Source: Ferruginibacter sp.
Lineage (GTDB): Bacteria > Bacteroidota > Bacteroidia > Chitinophagales > Chitinophagaceae
Assembly: GCA_025352435.1 (NCBI GenBank)
Contig: JANXTN010000183.1
Coordinates: 1-8,100, forward strand
DNA length: 8,100 bases
Reading direction: 5' to 3'
Shown here: piece after piece, positions 5,001-8,100 of the stretch
Position numbering within the stretch: position 1 is the stretch's first letter
Layout of the letters: every line of letters begins with the position of its first letter
Position numbers and translations under genes: made by a program
The notes under the pieces: generated by a model
Told to the model about the DNA's origin: nothing
What the model saw: the letters and a program-made list of their open reading frames with translations, nothing else
Databases searched by the model: none

Positions 5001-5954
5001 ATGGTATTAGTATTCATAGATCAACAAGACGGACACATAAAGAAATCTTCATTTGAAGCAGCGTCTTATGCAGCAAAAATTGCAGAGATTACGGGAACTA
5101 CAGCTGAAGGAATTCTATTAGGAACTGTAAATGATGAAGTAGCTACTTTGGGCAATTACGGTCTCACAAAAGTTCATACGCTCGCAGAGGCAAACCTCAA
5201 TAATTTTGATGCACAGGTATACACAAAAATAATTGCAGCAGCAGCTGAAACAGCGGATGTGGTTGTGTTTTCAAACAACACAACGGGCAAAGCAATTGCT
5301 CCAAGATTAAGTGTACGATTAAAGGCAGGGCTCATAGCAGGAGCTGCTGCGCTGCCCGATTTAAGCAACGGTTTTACAGTCAAAAAAACCGTTTTTAGTG
5401 GAAAAGCTTTTGCCAACATTACAGTTAATACTGCAAAAAAAATAATCACATTAAACCCTAATTCATTCAATGTAATAACTACCGGTGGAACTGCCGAAGT
5501 TGTAGCATTAAACATGACACCTGATGCACCAAAAGTTCAAGTAGTGAGCACTGACCTTGTAAAAGGTGAAGTGCCATTAGGCGAAGCAGATATTGTTGTG
5601 AGTGGCGGACGTGGTTTAAAAGGTCCGGAGAATTGGGGAATGATAACTGACTTAGCCCATTTATTGGGCGCAGCTACTGCTTGTAGCAGACCCGTTGCAG
5701 ATATAAATTGGCGTCCGCACCATGAACATGTGGGGCAAACCGGACTTGCTATTGCACCAAATCTGTACATAGCAGTTGGTATTTCAGGTGCAATACAACA
5801 TCTTGCAGGGGTAAACCGCAGCAAGACAATTGTAGTTATAAACAAGGATCCCGAAGCGCCTTTTTTTAAAGCTGCAGACTATGGAATTGTTGGCGACGCA
5901 TTTGAAGTGATGCCAAAGATTATTGCTGCGGTAAAAGCATTGAAAGCCTCTTAG
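5001..5954 (+). CDS. etfA: Electron transfer flavoprotein alpha subunit (EtfA/FixB family)
   Basis: The alpha subunit holds the FAD of the EtfAB electron carrier. The protein is full length at 317 residues. The N-terminal domain (about 1-170) has the ETF alpha/beta fold shared with EtfB. The C-terminal FAD domain is plainly conserved: VSGGRGLKGPENW at 200-212, ACSRPVAD at 227-234, HVGQTG at 243-248, YIAVGISGAIQHLAG at 256-270, INKDPEAPFF at 280-289 and DYGIVGD at 293-299. No iron-sulfur or ferredoxin domain is fused to it. Together with etfB it makes a two-gene unit closed by the terminator at 5980. The context does not show which dehydrogenase it serves. Confidence 0.97.
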   Translation: MVLVFIDQQDGHIKKSSFEAASYAAKIAEITGTTAEGILLGTVNDEVATLGNYGLTKVHTLAEANLNNFDAQVYTKIIAAAAETADVVVFSNNTTGKAIAPRLSVRLKAGLIAGAAALPDLSNGFTVKKTVFSGKAFANITVNTAKKIITLNPNSFNVITTGGTAEVVALNMTPDAPKVQVVSTDLVKGEVPLGEADIVVSGGRGLKGPENWGMITDLAHLLGAATACSRPVADINWRPHHEHVGQTGLAIAPNLYIAVGISGAIQHLAGVNRSKTIVVINKDPEAPFFKAADYGIVGDAFEVMPKIIAAVKALKAS

Positions 5955-5979
5955 TAGCTAAAAAGTAATTCTACATTTT

Positions 5980-6016
5980 AAGCCTTTCCATAAACATTGG
6001 AAAGGCTTTTGTTTTT
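5980..6016 (+). terminator. Intrinsic terminator after etfBA
   Basis: AAGCCTTTCCA (5980-5990) pairs perfectly with TGGAAAGGCTT (5998-6008) over a seven-base loop, and TTGTTTTT follows. It starts 26 bases past the etfA stop. The last T also begins the next promoter box. Confidence 0.88.
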
Positions 6017-6023
6017 ATATTTG
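6016..6023 (+). promoter_or_regulatory. Promoter -7 element for the DUF151-GNAT-ispE unit
   Basis: TATATTTG is a perfect TAnnTTTG box 16 bases before the ATG at 6040. The untranslated leader would be only about 10-13 bases. The region where a -33 element would sit is occupied by the etfBA terminator hairpin. Confidence 0.6.
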
Positions 6024-6039
6024 CCCTTTAGAAAAATTC

Positions 6040-6630
6040 ATGAAGAAGATAGAATTAGAAATAGTCGCACTTTCGCACAGCATAACCCAAACACAATCTT
6101 ACGCAGTAGTTTTGGGAGAAATAAACGGCCTTAGAAGATTGCCTATTGTAATTGGAGGTTTCGAGGCACAAGCTATCGCAGTCGCCCTCGAAAGAATGAG
6201 CCCTAGCCGCCCTCTTACGCATGACCTCATGAAAAATTTTATGACGGCCTTTAACGTAGATATGCATGAAATAGTAATCAATGATTTGCAGGAAGGAATT
6301 TATTCAAAATTGGTGTGCAGTTCTGAGAATGATACTGTAGAAATAGATTCCCGTACTTCTGATGCGCTTGCATTGGCTGTAAGATTTGGTTGTCCCATTT
6401 ATACTTACGATAATATTCTTGACCAAGCGGGGGTAATGATGGATGAAGAACTGAATCCGAAACAGGAAATGTCTGCAAACATACCAGCAGGTAGTTCGAT
6501 TAAAAATGATAGTCTGAGGACAATGAGCCTTGATGAATTGAACACATTATTATCAGAAGTTTTAGAAAACGAAGACTATATAAGAGCCATTGCCATAAGA
6601 GATGAAATAAAAAGCAGAGGTAGGAATTAA
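6040..6630 (+). CDS. Bifunctional nuclease (BFN/DUF151) family protein with C-terminal UVR motif
   Basis: The 196 residues hold two parts. The DUF151 domain (about 1-135) shows LPIVIGGFEAQAIAVALE at 34-51, RPLTHDLM at 57-64 and DSRTSDALALAVRFGCPIY at 103-121, all typical of the family. After a linker, the tail (about 164-196, LDELNTLLSEVLENEDYIRA) matches the UVR helical-hairpin motif found in UvrB and UvrC, which mediates protein contacts. Plant members were reported to have nuclease activity, hence the family name; the activity of bacterial members is less clear, so I do not claim a reaction. There is no signal peptide, so it is cytoplasmic. It is first in a likely operon with the GNAT gene (48-base gap) and ispE, without obvious functional connection. 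Confidence 0.9.
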   Translation: MKKIELEIVALSHSITQTQSYAVVLGEINGLRRLPIVIGGFEAQAIAVALERMSPSRPLTHDLMKNFMTAFNVDMHEIVINDLQEGIYSKLVCSSENDTVEIDSRTSDALALAVRFGCPIYTYDNILDQAGVMMDEELNPKQEMSANIPAGSSIKNDSLRTMSLDELNTLLSEVLENEDYIRAIAIRDEIKSRGRN

Positions 6631-6678
6631 TGTTAGATATTAGATGAAGGAAATGAGACTTACCATCAAACAAAATGC

Positions 6679-7128
6679 ATGTTTTTAGTAAAAAGAACAG
6701 ACTCTACGGATATTTCATTTAAAAAATTAGTGGCAATGCTTGATGCATTTTTAGCAGAAAGAGATGGAAACATTCACGCATTTTATGCGCAGTTTAATAA
6801 ACTGGACAGCATAAAAAATACGGTGATCTGTTATGAGAATGATGAGCCTATCGGTTGTGGCGCCTTCAAACAATATGATGAAAAAACGATAGAAATAAAA
6901 CGCATGTTTGTAAAACCCTTACATAGAGCTAAAGGTGTAGCTACGCAGGTTTTACAGGAATTAGAAAAATGGGCGATTGAAAATAATTATTCTTCTGCAA
7001 CATTAGAAACCGTCAAAAATCAGCCTGAAGCGGTAGCGCTTTACAAGAAAAACGGTTATACAATTATTCCCAATTTTGATCAGTATAAAGGAGTAGAAAA
7101 CAGCATTTGTATGCACAAGATTCTATAA
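6679..7128 (+). CDS. GNAT family N-acetyltransferase
   Basis: This acetyl-CoA-dependent acyltransferase of 149 residues is a single GNAT domain of usual length. The core beta strand and acetyl-CoA pyrophosphate loop are seen as IEIKRMFVKPLHRAKGVATQ at 71-90, with the R-x-x-G-x-A motif at Arg83-Ala88. The following helix is VLQELEKWAIENN. Motif B is recognisable as SATLETVKNQPEAVALYKKNGY at 106-127, where LYKKNGY is the classic end of the fold. The substrate cannot be predicted; an amine of a small molecule or protein is possible. It lies between the DUF151 gene and ispE, 17 bases before the ispE ATG, so it is probably co-transcribed with them. Confidence 0.93.
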   Translation: MFLVKRTDSTDISFKKLVAMLDAFLAERDGNIHAFYAQFNKLDSIKNTVICYENDEPIGCGAFKQYDEKTIEIKRMFVKPLHRAKGVATQVLQELEKWAIENNYSSATLETVKNQPEAVALYKKNGYTIIPNFDQYKGVENSICMHKIL

Positions 7129-7145
7129 CAATCAATTTTCACTAC

Positions 7146-7970
7146 ATGGTTGTTTTCCCAAATGCAAAAATAAATTTAGGTCTAAACATTATCTGTAAAA
7201 GAAAAGATGGATTTCACCACCTGGAAACAATCTTCTACCCGGTTCCAATTAAAGATGCGTTGGAAATTAATCATTCAGACGGATCGGAGGAAATAGTTTT
7301 TACCTCTTCAGGGAATAGCGTACAGGGAAATGATTTAGATAATTTATGCGTTAAGGCATTTTGGTTAATAAAAAAAGACTTCCCTCATATTCCAAACATA
7401 AAAATGCATTTGCACAAGCACATTCCTATGGGTGCTGGAATGGGCGGTGGTTCAGCAGATGCTTCAGCAGTTTTATTATTGCTCAATAATTTATTCAATT
7501 TAAAATTTTCTACAGAAAAGTTGCAGGAATATGCGCTGCAACTTGGAAGTGATTGTCCTTTTTTCATAACCAACAAACCTAGTTTTGCCGCAGGCAGAGG
7601 AGAACAATTACAAGCAGTAGATATTGACCTTTCAAATTATAAAATCTTAGTTGTGCATCCCGGCATTCACGTAAATACTGCGGAAGCTTTTAAAGGATTG
7701 GACCAAAACAGTTTCTCTAAACCGGGTGAATTGCAAAACAACATTTCGAATGACATTGAATCCTGGAAAACATCTATAAGAAATGATTTCGAAAATTATG
7801 TATTCAAGCAATTTCCTGAAATTGAAGCCATCAAAAATCATTTGTATGAAGCAGGTGCCATTTACAGTAGCATGAGCGGCAGTGGCAGCGCCGTTTATGG
7901 CATATTTCCAAAAAACAATTTGACCGATAAAATTAAATTTCCCACTCATTACTTTTGCCAATTGGTTTAA
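7146..7970 (+). CDS. ispE: 4-diphosphocytidyl-2-C-methyl-D-erythritol kinase (IspE)
   Basis: IspE phosphorylates the 2-hydroxyl of CDP-methylerythritol with ATP, the fourth enzyme of the MEP (non-mevalonate) isoprenoid pathway. It belongs to the GHMP kinase superfamily. From the ATG at 7146 it has 274 residues, close to the usual length. The start PNAKINLGLNI (5-15) carries catalytic Lys8, and KRKDGFHHLETIF (18-30) is specific to IspE. The ATP-binding loop PMGAGMGGGSADAS is at 94-107, and GSDCPFF at 134-140 holds catalytic Asp136. The third GHMP motif, SSMSGSGSAVYG, is at 241-252. The frame is open further upstream to a TTG at 7107, which would overlap the GNAT gene; the ATG at 7146 matches the family N-terminus and is preferred. 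Confidence 0.97.
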   Translation: MVVFPNAKINLGLNIICKRKDGFHHLETIFYPVPIKDALEINHSDGSEEIVFTSSGNSVQGNDLDNLCVKAFWLIKKDFPHIPNIKMHLHKHIPMGAGMGGGSADASAVLLLLNNLFNLKFSTEKLQEYALQLGSDCPFFITNKPSFAAGRGEQLQAVDIDLSNYKILVVHPGIHVNTAEAFKGLDQNSFSKPGELQNNISNDIESWKTSIRNDFENYVFKQFPEIEAIKNHLYEAGAIYSSMSGSGSAVYGIFPKNNLTDKIKFPTHYFCQLV

Positions 7971-7983
7971 ACGGTTATCTTTG

Positions 7984-8017
7984 AGATATTAAAACATCAA
8001 CCATCATATCTTTTTTT
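7984..8017 (+). terminator. Possible weak terminator after ispE
   Basis: AGATAT (7984-7989) can pair with ATATCT (8006-8011), followed by a run of seven T (8011-8017). The stem is short and all but AT-only, and the loop is 16 bases, so this is a weak candidate supported mainly by its place between ispE and a convergent gene. Confidence 0.3.
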
Positions 8018-8025
8018 CTAAGCAA

Positions 8026-8100
8026 TCATTTAGATCTGCTTAACCATCGAGGATAATCTCCTTTACCTTCCTTTTTAATGAGGAAGGCAGCATCACTGAC
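8026..8100 (-). CDS. C-terminal end of an unidentified gene, cut by window edge
   Basis: On the minus strand the last 75 bases read as 24 codons and a TGA stop, ending in KGDYPRWLSRSK. The composition (charged, with DYPRWL) looks like a real protein terminus rather than chance AT-rich sequence. I cannot assign a family from so little. It would be convergent with ispE across a 55-base gap. The call rests only on an open frame to the window edge and plausible composition. Confidence 0.45.
   Translation of the reverse strand, partial: VSDAAFLIKKEGKGDYPRWLSRSK

Noticed and set aside
5174..5845. Two minus-strand open frames of about 100 codons inside etfA
   Set aside because: They are antisense to a well-conserved protein, have no family motif and no promoter, and are explained as shadow frames.
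6631..6660. TTAGATATTAGAT partial direct repeat after the DUF151 gene
   Set aside because: Two short imperfect units only; no mobile-element or regulatory structure is attached.
7107..7145. Longer ispE starting at TTG 7107
   Set aside because: It would overlap the GNAT gene and add residues absent from the family; the ATG at 7146 begins directly at the conserved N-terminus.

Overview
The window looks like ordinary chromosomal DNA from a member of the Bacteroidota, most likely of the Chitinophagaceae type; the family-level placement is inference. The grounds are the AT-rich composition, gene starts without clear Shine-Dalgarno sequences, repeated promoter -7 boxes of the Bacteroidota form TAnnTTTG (four perfect TATATTTG copies, each just upstream of a gene), and protein sequences typical of that phylum. 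I see no insertion sequence, phage gene, CRISPR array, tRNA or rRNA.

Left part (1-1960, minus strand): the start of a tryptophan operon. It runs from a promoter near 1927-1957 through a 20-residue leader peptide rich in tryptophan (1857-1919), a strong intrinsic terminator (1801-1831) and trpE (359-1795) into trpG (1-303, cut by the window edge). The leader holds three consecutive Trp codons plus a fourth. Short complementary segments form the full set of alternative pairings expected for ribosome-mediated transcription attenuation. This control region is the most interesting part of the window.

Middle (1960-4140): a plus-strand gene for a small predicted exported protein of unknown function (ending 2461) meets a minus-strand TalC-type transaldolase gene (2512-3165) at a shared bidirectional terminator. 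Upstream of the transaldolase lies the small SRP RNA gene (minus strand, about 3371-3472), with its own promoter. A roughly 350-base stretch without a confident gene follows; it holds one possible 36-residue single-pass membrane peptide. Next is a minus-strand two-repeat TPR protein gene (3824-4135).

Right part (4179-7970, plus strand): etfB and etfA encode the two subunits of electron transfer flavoprotein and end in a strong terminator. The T-tract of that terminator runs into the promoter of the next unit: a DUF151/bifunctional-nuclease-family protein with a UVR motif, a GNAT acetyltransferase, and ispE of the MEP isoprenoid pathway. The last 75 bases hold the C-terminal end of an unidentified minus-strand gene convergent with ispE.

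The window is therefore mostly housekeeping metabolism (tryptophan, pentose phosphate, electron transfer, isoprenoids, protein targeting). The unusual signal is regulatory and lies upstream of trpE.
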